Shown here one piece after another: positions 25,582 through 38,020 of a DNA stretch of 64,000 nt. Position 1 is the stretch's first letter, and each line of letters starts with the position of its first letter. Source of the stretch: Galerina marginata (Eukaryota; Basidiomycota; Agaricomycetes; Agaricales; Galerinaceae). The notes below the pieces were generated by a model. It was not told the origin of the DNA. It ran no database searches and saw only the letters and a list, made by a program, of their open reading frames with translations. Where the stretch lies: contig JAECYW010000015.1 of the NCBI GenBank assembly GCA_023014335.1, forward strand, positions 1,550,001-1,614,000, in the 5' to 3' direction. Position numbers and translations under genes: made by a program.

Positions 25582-26496
25582 CTACAACCTGGCAGGCAAT
25601 CGCCCTCCAGCGCTCAGCCTTACACTCTCCCCGTTAACATACGGACACTCCAAGATCCACTCCACCGTCTTCGCGAACTCATCCGGCTGCCCAAATCTCT
25701 GCGGGTACAAAATCCCATTATCCAACATGCTCTTCCTGTTCGTATCGTTGATCACAGAGGTGAGAGGGCTGGTGAACGGCCCGGGGGCGATAGAGACGAC
25801 ACGTATGGCGTAACGGGCGAGATCGCGCGCCATGGGGAGGGTAAGCGAGCGGATGGCGCCTTTTGTGGCTGAGTATGCCATCGTTCCCGGCGGGCCTTCG
25901 TACTGCAGCATTGGATTCAGTTGAGTGGTAATCTCCAAAAGACAAGTTTAAACATTAACGCACCGCAGCTGAACTCGAAACCAACACCACCACGCCTCTC
26001 TCCCCGTCCTCTCCGTCCTCTGGCTCGACTTTCACGAGATGTTCGAGCACCAATCGCGTCAGATTGAACGACCCCGTTAGATTTATCGCTATCACCGAGT
26101 CCCAAACCTCGAGTGAGTGTGCTTTCCCTTGACGATCGATGGTAGAAGCGGCTGGTGCAACACCAGCGCAGTTTATTACACCTCCCAATGGCGTTCCGGT
26201 GCTGATGGCCCAGGAGGCGGCAGAGTTGACGGCGGTGGTTAGTTCGGGGAGCTCGGTGATGTCTATTTTGTAGAATACGACATGAGAGGAAGATAGAACT
26301 GATTCTGGGGGCGGTGAGCGGTCGATTATTGCTAATTTTGCGCCTTTGGAAAGGAGGAGTTGAACTGTTGCTAATCCGAGCCCTGAAGAACTTTGGGTGA
26401 ACGTGAGATGGGCCTTTGAGCTCGAATTCAGCTTCAAAAAGATGTAAGTGGAACGTACCCCCCAGAAATGACGAAGGTTCGGTTTTCTATCTTCAT
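25582..26496 (-). CDS. Short-chain dehydrogenase, 3-hydroxyacyl-CoA dehydrogenase type 2-like
   Basis: Seen: three exons (26496-26459, 26390-25964, 25902-25582) give 261 aa. The Rossmann cofactor motif SGGSSGLGLA is near residue 10, the catalytic Ser is about 152 in VSSSAA, and the catalytic Tyr165 and Lys169 lie in YSATK. An INCAG-type segment sits in the middle and a C-terminal NGESVRLSAGG. Family knowledge: 261 aa and these motifs fit classical SDRs of the HSD17B10 group, mitochondrial NAD-dependent enzymes of fatty-acid and branched-chain amino-acid oxidation. No mitochondrial presequence is obvious. Other NAD(P)-dependent alcohol substrates are possible. The first splice junction falls inside the GGSSG motif, which fixes the ATG at 26496. 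Confidence 0.88.
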
Positions 26497-26659
26497 AGCG
26501 TTCGATAAGGTTGAGAAGGACCCAAGTAAGTCGGTGGATGCATGAGAGAGCGATCGCACCAAACTTTGAATCCGGCAACTCCGCATCATCCCGCTATTTT
26601 GGTAAGCTGATCTCAGCTTTGTCAGTTTTGATGGCGGGCCGTTGCTCTACTTGCCGCCG

Positions 26660-28041
26660 GCCGAAAGGGTCAGGCCGAAATGGGGTCAGGCCAATTTGAC
26701 TGGGTCAGGCCCGGGGTCAACGGGGTCAAGTGTCACGTGCATGCCAAAATCAGGCCTACCCGCGACACCAGTTAAACAGTTACAAAAATAGAGTAGCGGA
26801 AGCTTGCATCGACCTTCGTCGCGGAATTCATACATAGAAAATAATACATTGGAGGTCTGGAATTTGTATCTAATCCCATATCATTCCTCTTGGTCCCTTG
26901 ATTTAAATTTCCACCATGCCGCCATCGCCACTCTGGCGATATTTTCATCACGGCAAACCCACTACAAAAATGACAAGACTCACGTAAACGCCGGTGCAAG
27001 GCATGTATAAACGTCCAGAAACGCGTCCTGATGGAGCTGGACGCGTCGAGAGTTCGTGCTGGTAAATATGTTGCCGTAAAAACTTCTTTAGAATTAGAAA
27101 TTGCAGGTAAGTAGGCGAGGGTGTCTATTACATTGACCAACCGAACAGAATGTAGCCATTGCGAGGGTCGTTGGAATGGAGATTAAGCGAATCCTGGAAG
27201 AGAACGGCCTTGCCCAAAATTGAAAGAAGGGAAAATTTGACGAGGACGAAGTCGGTGAAGCGATGGCGACACCTGAAAACTCAAACGGCACGGACGTTGA
27301 TGCAGCAGACATGGATTTCGAAGACTATGCCCAACATTTGACCCAACATGCCCAGATTTCAGAACATGAAGGCGCTCGTGAAGATCGAGAAGAAATCCAA
27401 ATCCCCCTCTCACAACAAATCCTCCTCCGGTTTCTTAGCTGCCACTGCAAAATTCTACTCCGTTGCTGACAGCAAGTGCGCTGCCTCAAACGACGGGTAA
27501 TAGACCTACTGCTCGACCGCCAACGTCAACATCAAGCTCTGGGAAGACACAAATAAAACTCACAAACCTTTTTAATTACTCCCAAATGGGCGTTCAGGTG
27601 AGGGTTTGGAGTTCTATTGGCCAGGGAGCATTAAGAACCTTGAAGAGGCTTTAGTAGCTAGTAGCACACGAGCGCGCTACTGCTGAGGCGACGGCGTCAA
27701 CTTCCTCACCGTCAACAGTGTAGTTTATTGTCTATGCTCGAAGTAAGATCATTGCTTATGAATGAATGTTTCCAATTTACAACTTACTTAAACGGAAGCT
27801 CTCTAATATCATACTCCTGTTGCATAGAGTGGTTCAAAGTAGCATAAATGGGGAGTTGAACGAGGTAGGAGGTGAACAAAACGCAGCGCTTTGACACGGG
27901 AGTCATCCGGCTGGCGGGTCTCCCAATTGCCGTGTTCGCACGACCCTTTGTTGACCGGTCAGGCCTGGTTGACCGCTTCTTGACCGTTTTTTGACTGACC
28001 CCGGCCTGACCGGTCATGACCCGGGTCAGTGACACCACTGG
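26660..28041. mobile_element. Decayed DNA-transposon-like segment with GGTCA-rich ends
   Basis: Both ends are packed with GGTCA-type repeats: about 26664-26735 (GGGTCAGGCC repeated) on the plus strand, and 27937-28041 in the opposite orientation (GGCCTGACCGGTCATGACCC). The right end, read inward, starts CAGTGGTGTCACTGACCC, which resembles hAT-type terminal repeats beginning CAG. I could not find a matching intact left terminus or an 8-bp target duplication. The interior has only short open frames (for example 27263-27469, starting MATPENSNGTDV). Inference: a non-autonomous or degraded element. Confidence 0.4.
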
Positions 28042-28450
28042 CTGCCATGTTCCCCGGACCCCAGCCCTTCTCGACCAATCCGCTCATCATTCGTCTCCTC
28101 AACGAACATACACTCCTTCAAAACATCCTCGACGTTAAACCTTTTAGGCAGCCATCGTTATTTCAGCAGAAAATCGATGCCGCCGATCCTCTTCTTGGCC
28201 ATGCCTGTCAATAGACTCGTCATCAGCTGACAATTTACCATCAAGCCACGCCCTTTTCAATTTTCCGATCACCGCTGAACCTGGAGTGAAACGCGAAAAG
28301 TTGAGCACTGGCGGACCAACCTCTCACCACGACCACCAACGCAGGACGCTGGGTCGTTGACGCTAGCAAAAAACACCTTCAACGCCTGGTGCGGCTGTCG
28401 GTTAGCGTCTCGCACATCTCATTGCCATTCTCCAGCCTGGTGCAGGAGCA

Positions 28451-30172
28451 ATGAAGTGCCTCCTTTTGTGAGTAATCTCACTTCCAGCCCCATATCTGTC
28501 GCATCCGCCATTCAAACGAGAGCTGACCGGTTTATTTCGCGCTTTTCTCCCAGTTTTCTGAACCTTTCGGTTCTTCTTTCATATGTCACTTCACTCGGGA
28601 TCACGGTTCAGCAACAAACGCTTGTCGGCACCCCAACGCTCGTCCTCTGGACCCGAGACGATGCAGATCCGGACACCATGACTTTCGACCTCCACTTCAT
28701 GCAAGGGAATGCCGATGTTGGACTGGCGCTCGCGAACGTCGAGATGGGTGAAGAGGACGATTATGGGACGGCTTCGGTTACATTTCCAACTCAAGGGTGC
28801 GTAGTACTGCTCTTCATTCCATATTTTCGAACGTTCTTTCTAACCAACTCTTTTCATTATCCAGGCAGTACACTCTGAGAGCATTAACGGGGTGAGATAC
28901 TTCCTTCCTCTTCTTTTTCGTCAGCTTACAACCAAAACTTAGATGTCCGCGAACCACCGTCGTCGGTACAAGCAAGCAGATATTAGCAGTTAGCTTGACT
29001 TCAGCTTCAATCCCTGGGTCGACTTCGGCGTCAGCAGCAACTGTAGCACCTACAGCGACCCTGTGAGTACCGCTCCATACCAACGTGTGGACGACATTGA
29101 CTTGTTATTCCAGATCCAAAACTTCAGCTCCTATGACCACGTCGTCAACGTCAGTTTCATCTAAAACCCTGCCTCCGACTTCACCTCAGTAAGTAAACTC
29201 CTCCTTTATCCGCGCTATATTTTTCGATTTCTAAACTTTTATCTTCCATAGCACCGACCAATTACACCCAACCTCCTCTTCCTCACCCAAGTACGTCGTA
29301 TCTCCACTCAACCATTTGACCCGCGTATCTAACCTTTCTTCAGCACCCCGCGCGGCCTCACCAAGCTCGCTCGCAACCGCAACACCCCCGCCATCGTAGG
29401 GGGCGTCGTCGGCGGCCTGCTCCTCCTCGCCCTCCTCGCCCTCCTCTTCTTCATCCTCGCTCGACGTCGCAGGAGCGCCAAACGGCGGCTAACCTTTCAT
29501 AAAGACTTGATGGTGCAGCCCCGGCGGGACATGCCCTCCTTAGGGCTGGCCATACCTCCAGCATCCGAGTCGCACGGCTCAGATACCGCCGACCCTGCCA
29601 CGACTACCGGTCACGGGCAGGAAAACGACCCCAACCACCTGAACGTTGAACAAGGGCTTGCCAGCGGCATACCCCGCCCGCTCGGCTCAGGCCACGTCGT
29701 ACCATCTCCCAAAGGTCCACGACCCTCTACATCCACTCCCATAATGTCAGCGAAAGCGTTCCGTGCCGCCTCCGCCACGCGCACCATCACAACAGTGATC
29801 ACCCCCCGCTCACCCGTCTCGCCCGCCCCCCTGCGCACACGCCGGCAGAAGCAGCTCGCGGACCGCATCAAGATGCTTCAAGGCCAGATCGATGAGGTCC
29901 GAGCGCAACAGGAGGCGCAGCGGAATTCCCGGGAGGCGTATGCAGGGATAGCGTCAGATGCCGGGCATGGAGAGGCGTATGGCGGGATTGCATCGGAAGA
30001 TGGGCACGGGAAGGGCGAAGGGGATTGGGAAAGTAGGGAAGAGGAGAGGAGGAGGGTGTTGGAGGATATGCAGAGGGAGATGGTGTGGTTGAGGGATCAT
30101 GAGCAGAGCGCGTGGGCGATGGGGCTGACGGATGTTCTTCCGCCTGGGCATGCGCGGTATATGACGCCTTGA
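28451..30172 (+). CDS. Single-pass membrane protein with Ser/Thr-rich ectodomain
   Basis: Seen: seven exons (28451-28467, 28554-28796, 28865-28891, 28943-29062, 29114-29188, 29252-29290, 29344-30172) give 449 aa. A signal peptide (MKCLLFFLNLSVLLS) is followed by an Ig-like or beta-sandwich ectodomain of about 100 residues with VGTPTLVLWTRDDADP. Next come a Ser/Thr/Pro-rich stalk, one membrane helix (VGGVVGGLLLLALLALLFFI) and an Arg-rich stop-transfer RRRRSAKRR. The cytosolic tail of about 220 residues includes a predicted coiled coil (QKQLADRIKMLQGQIDEVRA). Family knowledge: this layout is common in Agaricomycetes and resembles wall-stress sensors in arrangement only. Function is unknown. The gene at 60275 carries a related ectodomain. 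The first exon is chosen because it yields a clean signal peptide. Confidence 0.78.
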
Positions 30173-31518
30173 ACTCGAGCCCGCGTGCGTGGATGAAGTA
30201 GAATGGAGGATGGACATCGAAGTGCTGCTCGTACCTGCCAGTACGATCAGTCGTCATCGTCGTGTACTTTTGCGAATAACCACGTTTTGCGACGTTCATT
30301 TTTCGAAATTCCTAAGCTGTGATTCCCCTGCATAATAAGCCTCCAACTACGATAAACCTTATGATATGGAAAGCGCTTGGAAGCTGTCTTTACTGTAGGA
30401 TTATTCGTGTAGATAAACACCAGTACAGATGACCCAATGAGATATTTTGGGTGAAATTAAGAGCGGTGTTAAGAACAAGCAACTTGCTCGTACGTCGACA
30501 GAGAGCAGAAGCAGAAAAACCTTCTTTTAAAGTGCATAAGAGGTTCGGGAAACGAAAGCTGACGTCTAACGTATGGTAAAAAACCTTTGACATGGAAAAT
30601 ATACTGCGTAAAAAACGGAAAGCCTGTAATCTCAACCTGGTCTGAAACCGCGTGCCTTCTCAAAAACAGATTCAATCTGTAAAATAATAACTCGAGAAGT
30701 AGCGACAAGATTCTGAATTGAATAAAAGGAAAGACGTTCCGTTTTATTTTGGCAACCTACATACATAGATGCGAGCCACTCGTCAATAACAATTCGCAGA
30801 CGAAGTGGCCTCAAATATAAGCAGAATGTGCATCAGGAAACACGAAAAGGATACGTGACTCTGACCAGAGGTTACGGCGGCTACCGACACCATGTGGTCG
30901 TATCTGTAGTGCCGATAGCCCCCGTATCCTCACATAGTTCTCATACAAGGTTAGGTAGCTGTCCGTAGCCTTCTGCATGTATTCCGTAGACTTACATAGT
31001 ACAATTTTATTTTTTAAACCTTCAACGTGCAATGACGATCCTATATTATTAATTCCTAGTCAATTGTTCAATGGGTTTTCGATTTGGGGGACGGCGCTGC
31101 CAATCCACGTGATCGCGTAGCAGAACACCTACTAGTGCCCTAGGCTGGCTTCCGAGGGCTACATGCTACTAAAATATGTTCTGAAAGCGGAATACTGCGT
31201 AAATATATCTATTCTATCAAACCTACCAGCCAGAATTTATTCATTTAACAACCGAAAAAAGTTATCGAGCAAAAGGTGCTTTGTTGTGCCTTATTTATTT
31301 CGGAGCGTTGCAGCCTGCAGTGCCTGTCACTGGCATCAACGCTCACCCGTTTTCTTCTTCTCCACCACCATGGCGCTGCATTCTGTGCATGGAACCCAGA
31401 TCTGAGTTCAAGATCTGCTCGCTCCTAGTAGGTTCATCCATTTACTGTGTTTATCGAGTTAGCATCTACTAATATCTTACTTCAAGTTGATATTTCATCA
31501 CGACGCTTTAGTACCAGC
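30173..31518. other. Intergenic
   Basis: There is no supported gene, only short minus-strand frames between 30390 and 31032. The stretch around 31100-31170 has GTAGC and GCTAC words and could be the left edge of the mobile element described next. Confidence 0.35.
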
Positions 31519-32467
31519 ATGGGGGACTATTACCGGCCTCCGACTTCACAGCAACCATACGAACACGGTGTTCTCTCGATCGTCGTGACGTGCGGATCAC
31601 TTCTTGTGACTGGGTGAGCGGGCAATTTTTTTCCTGCACAAACTCTTTCCCATTCCACCAGCACCCACATTGCGAGGAAGGTATATGTTGCCTATGACGG
31701 CCAAGCACGTCAAGGCGGAACCCACAACTCCGACTTTCAAGGGAACATCCCAGTATCACTCACCTTCGACGAAGCGCCGTGTTCATACACGCCCGAAACG
31801 CAGGAGCGCAATTCAAGGTCGCAAGACAATCCAAGAGTAGGCGTCTATTCCTACTAAACTATTCTATTTCTCTGACTAATACCTCGAACAGAGCTCTAGC
31901 TCCTGGCGGAATCTTGGACTCGCAGATTGACTCTCAGCAGTGGGCCGAGAATATGGGTTTGGTAACACCGACTAAGCCCTCTGCGCCGTCTGCTTCCGGG
32001 GCCATGAGGACTGATGGAGAGTCTGACAATGGTGCGTGCTATTATCAACTTTTTTCGTGCGTCTCTAAACCTTCCACCGTAGAGACCGACAAACCGCAGA
32101 TGAACATAGAGGAACCGGGTATTGGTGGTATTGGTGAGCAGTGGATCTTCTTGATCTTCATAGCATCTGAACTATCAGCATTGCAGAGGCCGACGTCTAT
32201 GACAACGACACCAGCGTTGAAGCAGTCCGAGCTCCAGTCAACAATCTCTACGATCAAACGTTGCAGACCATCCACATCTTTCTCGACCGGTCGCAGGCTA
32301 TTCACCACGCAGATCACGAACAACTTCGGAAGGCGGTTGTGGAGGCTCAGGCGGAAGCTGAGTCGTTGCGGAAGGAGCTTATGGATACAAAGGCCGAGTT
32401 ACAATCTCTTAAAAGTCTTATGTCCTCTGTTGTTCAGAAGTTATCGCAAGGTACCGCTAACAAGTAG
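31519..32467 (+). CDS. Basic, coiled-coil protein next to the transposase
   Basis: Seen: a multi-exon model ends at TAG 32465-32467. The middle exons use good splice sites (the donor at about 31837, just after CAAGA, and acceptors before 31891, 32083 and 32190). The N-terminal part is strongly basic (KRRVHTRPKRRSAIQGRK, a likely nuclear signal), and the middle is Ser/Pro-rich. The last 60 residues form a coiled coil (EAQAEAESLRKELMDTKAEL). The first exon (from ATG 31519) and its donor are uncertain. The stop is only 34 bases from the stop of the convergent transposase gene. I do not recognise the family. Inference: a nuclear accessory protein, perhaps encoded by the same element. Confidence 0.55.
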
Positions 32468-32501
32468 ATGAAATATTTTACTTTGTACCCTACTGAATAA
32501 A

Positions 32502-35500
32502 TTAGTTACGTTGTTGACGTCTACGGTACTGATCTAAGAGATAACGCAGGAGATAAAAGTCGTGATGACGGAGGTAAGGATTGAGATAAAAGCTGGGGGC
32601 TTCATCAAGAGCAGTATGGGATTCCCAAGTTGTGATTACTGCACGGCCAAAGTTGGGAAGTAGATGGCAGCTCCGAATGATTTTTGTGACTGGGATAATG
32701 CTGGCACGCTGTCGGTGGTTGCGAGTAGACCGAGTGATTTGGAACATCTTCAGGTCCTCGTTGAATGTTTGAAGTGGGGTATACCAGTGTACATAGGCGA
32801 GCGGATCAGGACTTGACACGATTTCTTCTGGGAGATTGAAAATCAGCCGAACTTGTCCGACGCGAAGGCCATCAAGAGGGCCCTTTCCTTCAGCAGCAGG
32901 GCGCTCGCGAATTAAAACTGTACTAAATCGCCCAGGGGTTGCGTGTTTGATGCCAGACGAGGTAACCCTCCCTGGCCGAGATCTGACGGCATGGATAGTA
33001 TCGCGGATGGGAGTTAGCGAGCTGGTGGCCTCGGGAACGAAGGGTAAAAATGTGGTTAGTTGTTTGTAAACAGGAAATCTTGATTCAGCCGTTGGTAGAA
33101 CAGAAGGAGGGGCGCCAGAAGCATCAAGGTAGTTGTTGAGTTCAAAGAGAAAGTCTTTGGCCCCGTAATCTTCGGAGATGGCAGTGACAGAAACGTTAGG
33201 TAATGGCGGTTTTTTCGCGATGGTGTAACTGGCCGTGGAAACTTTGTCCTTTTCACTCTCATCCACATCCTCGTCATTTTCAATCTCGTCCAGAGGTTCG
33301 TCGACTTCACCAAGTAACTGCGCGCGGTAACTTGGAATGGCCCACTGTAAATAGGCGCAGAATCTCTGTACTGCCTCCTGGCGGGTCAGCCAGATCGTCA
33401 TTTGTTTGATATATGCCCTCTTGTTCGACGCTCGGTACCCCAGCTTGGCCAGGTCGATATGCAGGCGCTCTGTCCCCTCTGTGTTGAAGCCGTCAGCAGT
33501 GCCGCGAGACCGAATGGAGTCGACGTAATGTTTTATGTTGTGCAACTTGCTGATATTAAAATGTTCACGAATCTCTAGGTCGCGGAAAACCTGTTTGTTT
33601 TCGTGGAAGGTCACCCACGCTTCATCCAAGCATTTCAGAGATTTGTCGGTATGGGTTTCGAAATGCGCATAGTAAATGAAGTCTAAAATTCCCCGAACAG
33701 CTCGAATGACGGCGGGATCCGATGCGCCGGCCAAAATTCCGAGGAATACCTTCTCCATATTCTTGTGTTCAGTGCCGGTCCACTGCGTTGTTAGTGTGAT
33801 CCCTTTCTTGAAGTGCCGTAAAGATGGATGAGGTGTCATGGTACGAAATCGTCTATCAATCTCTGCTGCTTCGCCGTTGATTGCCTCCGTTGACCAGCTG
33901 ACAATATGGTCATTGAAGACGCCTTTGTGAAGTTGGTGTAGAAGATCGGGAGTGATGCACGAAAATATATCGCAATGGGGTAAGTCCTTCCAGAATGGCT
34001 TGATTGGTCGAAGGTTCTGACTAGTGAATTTCTTAGGGTTTTCTCCACGAGATTTCTCTGCGAGTGTTTGAAGCGTCTCCTGTGGATTGCGCAAGACCGA
34101 ATGAATGCGATCGCCTCGTTTTTTTGCTGGGACTTGACATTGCGGGCACGCATTCTCTTTACAACATGCAATAAGGCATTGCTCGGGGTAATCAGCAATG
34201 TACGCGGAAAGGATGGGATGGACACGTCTGATGAAGCCATCCGCACATGGCATATCGACGCCTTGCCTTCCGGCGTTGATAAGAGGCTCCAAAAGTTTGC
34301 CCATACAGTCATGGAACAGCTGATAACCCTGGACTGACCGATTCTTCTCAGAGAAACATTCGAGCTTGCACACAGGAATGTAGCCAATCAGAATCATTGC
34401 CCTTGATGTTGGCTGTCGGCGTGTTGCTTTCTCGATGTTCCCTATGCTAAGATAAACAGGCCATGCCTTTTTATCGCCGCTGAATGTCGAGAGGTGGGTT
34501 TTGTCGGACGACAGAATGACAGGCGCAATTGTTGCTCCCTGGGGGAGTTTGTTCTGTTGGCCAATTAGGTGCGTTCTCTCACATTATTGTTTCTATCCGC
34601 ACCTGAGTATCCCACCACCAGTCGCACGTCCACATTTCGTTATATATTCTGTTTGTTCTCTGTTCATCTTCGTAAACTTTCAATGGTGCGTATGCCAGTT
34701 TATCTCGAAAGGCAGAATTTGAAATGAGGTCCTTGATGCATTCGACAGGATCCCGATGCCAAAGCTCAACTTCCTCGGTTCGTCTTTCGCCATTCTTGTC
34801 CAATTCGTCGCCGGTGAGAGAAAATGATGAACAGATCCATTCAGGTCCTCGAGGAAGAGCATCGATGCGTTGCAGGAGGGCTCGGCTGTTATGAAAGGAT
34901 GGGCCGTCTTGGTTTTCGCCCGAATCCTGAATCTTAAACGTGTCCATGTCGGTAAGTTAAAGTTCGTAAATCTCTAACAGAAAAGTCTACTTACCATTTT
35001 CAATTTCAGCATCGCATCTATCTTTTTCTGGCTAACGCCGGCGCTCATCAACCATCTTGCAAGTTCCCACTCGTCCTCACTCTCAAACGGCGACCAGGGT
35101 TCAAGTCCAGCCTCTTTTTGTTGGTCTTGATGGAACTCGAAGCTTGTTTTGCACGGATTACCAGTTGCACCGGCCTGCTGCTCCTCAGGATAGTCATCAA
35201 CCCAAACTTCACCTTCTGCGGTTTCCGAGGTACTCGCATCTTCATCTGGAACTTCCTCAATAGTAACACCCCTCCGTCTCTCAGGCTGCGGCGAAGGTTC
35301 TTGCTCGTCAGGAACATCCATAGGAATATCCGGAGGTGAGCTTGAACCATCAGGTGGTTGTTCGACATCCATATTAACGTTGTCATTGTCTTCCGCGCCA
35401 GCGCCTGGACTACGTGAATTGGCTCGTTCAATTTCTGCATTCAGACCATTAAAAAATACGGTGAGTTTCTCCTGACATGCTGGGGTCTGAGAAATGTGGG

Positions 35501-35558
35501 ATGTGATGCCCTGGTTTGTAGCAAGCCTTTTGGGGCAGAACGGGCATTTGAATGACAT
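32502..35558 (-). CDS. Plavaka-type (CACTA-like) transposase, apparently intact
   Basis: Seen: three exons (35558-34995, 34932-34603, 34553-32502) give 981 aa without frame breaks. The N-terminus has a C2H2-type zinc finger (FKCPFCPKRLATNQGITSHI). A linker rich in Asp, Glu, Ser and Pro follows. The core has the family hallmarks LPQGATIAPVILSSDKTHLS, FSGDKKAWPVYLSIGNI, DLLHQLHKGVFNDH and a C-terminal GTERLHIDLAKLGYRASN. Family knowledge: Plavaka proteins are Agaricomycete DNA transposases related to the CMC (CACTA) superfamily with an RNase-H-like catalytic core. The open frame and intact motifs suggest a recently active copy. The gene is 34 bases from the convergent neighbour and 158 bases from the divergent DUF6532 gene, a compact layout that suggests a single mobile unit. 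Confidence 0.92.
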
Positions 35559-35716
35559 TGTAGGACAGGTAAGTTGTGATAGTTCGAATAGTGAGGTTGT
35601 GAGACCTAATGTCGAGCCCAGGATGTGATCGAGCGGTGTCTGAAATCATCAAGAATCACGCAACCGTTCTGAAAATTTCAACTTCCCTCCTTCCTCTCAA
35701 CCACATCTAGCGTGCT
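35559..35716. promoter_or_regulatory. Short divergent promoter region
   Basis: Only 158 bases separate the transposase ATG (35558, minus) from the DUF6532 ATG (35717, plus). The two genes must share regulatory DNA. Confidence 0.5.
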
Positions 35717-37752
35717 ATGCCCAAGCGAATCGCAAGTGAATCTGAGGACGAAGATGAAGAGGAAGAGTCTGAATCTGCTGCAGCTCCTCCCCCGAAACGT
35801 ACGCGAACGGTCCGACGGCCATCGCAGCGGCAAATCGCAATCGGTGTGTTGATCTGACTCGTCTCTCTCTCGCTTTATCACTTCTACACTTACACTCTCA
35901 CATTTGCAGACAAGGAGAACGAAGAATCCGAACTAAGTAAGATTGCCCGTATGCAAAAGGAGATCGCAAAGTTGAAGAAGAAGAATAAAGAAATCGTCGA
36001 AGGTTTTCTTATCGTTATCTCTGATCTCCATCATTGCTAATGTTTATCCATCCAGAAAATCGGGCTCGTGGCAACTCCAACAGCGACCTAGAGAGCGAAG
36101 ACGAGCCTGATGATGAAATCGCCTTTTCGAGCTCTGTAAGTTGTTTTATTTTCAATTGTCTTGTGCATTTTGGACTCACTATGTTTTTTTTGCAGATCAA
36201 ACCTCTCGCAACCACGTCTACTAATGTGTCGAGGACACCTAGGCCGCCAAGGAGGGCCAAGTCAGGTTCAACCGCGCCTAAGGCAATATCTAGCCGGGCA
36301 TTTTTGACCGCGCCAGCAGATGATTCGGAACCGGCGGCCTCCTCGAGCCCGAGCCTTCGATCACCACTAAGTCATTCCTCTTTCGTCTATAAGTCAAACT
36401 ATGATGTCTAACTTCTTGTTTGCAGCGCCTTCCGTCAACACTAGTACGGTACCAACTGTTATCACCGGTACATATATCACATTTATTGACATTGTCATAT
36501 CTAACCCTTCGTTCATAGCACCCATCGTCGACGACAGCAATATGGTACCTAGCGGTGCGGACACTGTCCTTGTTGTCTGCGACATCTCTAACTCTGCATT
36601 GACAGCATCAGTAACGAATAACAGCATGGGTGCAGTCGCCGCATCTACTGCTTCAGCGCCAGCTCTCTCTCTTACCACCGGAGCTGAACTCAAGGACCCC
36701 CAGTTTGCGGAAGGTTACCGGGCTGGAGGTAAGGCTAAAGCTGGTGATTATGAGCCCGTCGTATGTGCGCTCCTTCTCAGAGCGATGCGCGAATATGAGG
36801 CCATGGTCTCGACTAAGGATGCTTTCCCTGATCTGCTTGTTCGTGGAGAATGGGCCAGAACGTGCTGGCAGCGGGCAGGTAATCAATTCAACGAACGGTA
36901 CCAGCTCACGGCAAGAATGAGTAGTCTGGTACGTTAAATATATTGTTCTTTTACTGTTACTGTTAAGCTCATGGGTTGTTTGTAGATCGGAAAACGCGGT
37001 TCGCGTGTACGAAGCGAACTGCTCGGCATTGTTCGCAACCAGGTAGCATCGTTCTACGGATTCAACTTGAACACAACTCCGAGAGCCATTGACCATAATC
37101 GGTTACTCGCTGCGAAGCTGCTGAGTGGTTCCGCGTTTCATCATAAGGTGCGCACTGATTTAACATGTTCGTAATCATCTTCAACATCTGGTTTAGGACC
37201 CGGATGCGAAAACAGGTTACGGCCAGAGCGGGATCATATCAAATTTGATACATCTAGGTTGGTTCGATAGTGGCGAGGAGTCGGCCGGCATCGTTTATTC
37301 AAGTCTCTTCAACCCAATCTCTCTCGAAACATTAACCCTTCTCTTTACCTTGGTAAGTCTTTGCTGCTAGATTTGGTGTCATATCTGATTATATTTCCAG
37401 ATCGAGTTCTGTCTGAAGGAGTGGTCCAGTGGCAAGAGGACCCCTGCAAAGTTCTTCGAGAAGGCTATCAAAGCGGCGCATGAAGCTCATCGCCTCGACC
37501 TCAAAAGTTGGAATGATTTGAATATTCAGGTTACTCGAAACATACGTATCAAGTTGTATACCCGTGCAAAGTAAGTAATTTTGATCCCTATCAATGCTCG
37601 TCTCCTCTGATCAGTGTTGTAGGCGGAACTCTGGTGTTACCGACGCAAATGCTCCAGTTGCGCGACTGACCGGGGAAGCGGAGGATCGAGCTCGGGCTGA
37701 ATTGGCGGGGAGAACTGGTGAAACCGACAGTGAGGCATCTGACGGAGAGTAA
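35717..37752 (+). CDS. DUF6532 domain protein beside the Plavaka transposase
   Basis: Seen: about ten exons run from ATG 35717 to TAA 37752. The N-terminus is a mix of acidic runs (SESEDEDEEEESES) and basic tracts (KRTRTVRRPSQRQ), followed by a Lys-rich coiled coil (IARMQKEIAKLKKKNKEIV). A disordered Ser/Thr/Pro segment leads to a globular C-terminal domain of about 250 residues with EFCLKEWSSGKRTPAKFFEK and DAKTGYGQSGIISNLIHLGW. Family knowledge: this C-terminal region matches DUF6532, an expanded Agaricomycete family of unknown function. The charged N-terminus suggests a nuclear, nucleic-acid-associated protein. Its tight divergent pairing with the transposase raises the possibility that it is cargo or an accessory protein of the element. 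Splice sites in the 35.9-36.5 kb part are less certain than in the domain. Confidence 0.72.
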
Positions 37753-37829
37753 TGCTTAGGTTCTACATTTCGTACTGTGCAATATAAGTTGTTCCCTTCC
37801 TCGATGCCTCCGTTACCATGTAAGATCTA

Positions 37830-38020
37830 TGGATGCCATTTGGCGCTCAGTAGCGCCTGTAGTCTGCGTAGACCTACAGCTACGTGTGACCACGTAGCGT
37901 CACATATCCATATATGGGAGCTACGGAGAGCTACAAAACACATGCTGGGGGCTACGGAGTCTACTACACAGGGGACTTGTCTACCTGGCTACCGCGGCTC
38001 TGGAGACAACGTAGCTCAAC
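37830..38020. repeat. Cluster of GTAGC / GCTAC motifs
   Basis: About ten copies of the word GTAGC, its complement GCTAC or close variants fall within 190 bases (for example ACAGCTACGTGTGACCACGTAGC, seen as two inverted copies near 37880-37905). Such dense subterminal repeats are typical of CACTA-like elements, where an accessory protein binds them. I cannot define an exact terminal inverted repeat. Confidence 0.55.

Noticed and set aside
30390..31032. Several short overlapping minus-strand frames
   Set aside because: They are short, have no shared frame through splice sites, and show no recognisable motifs.
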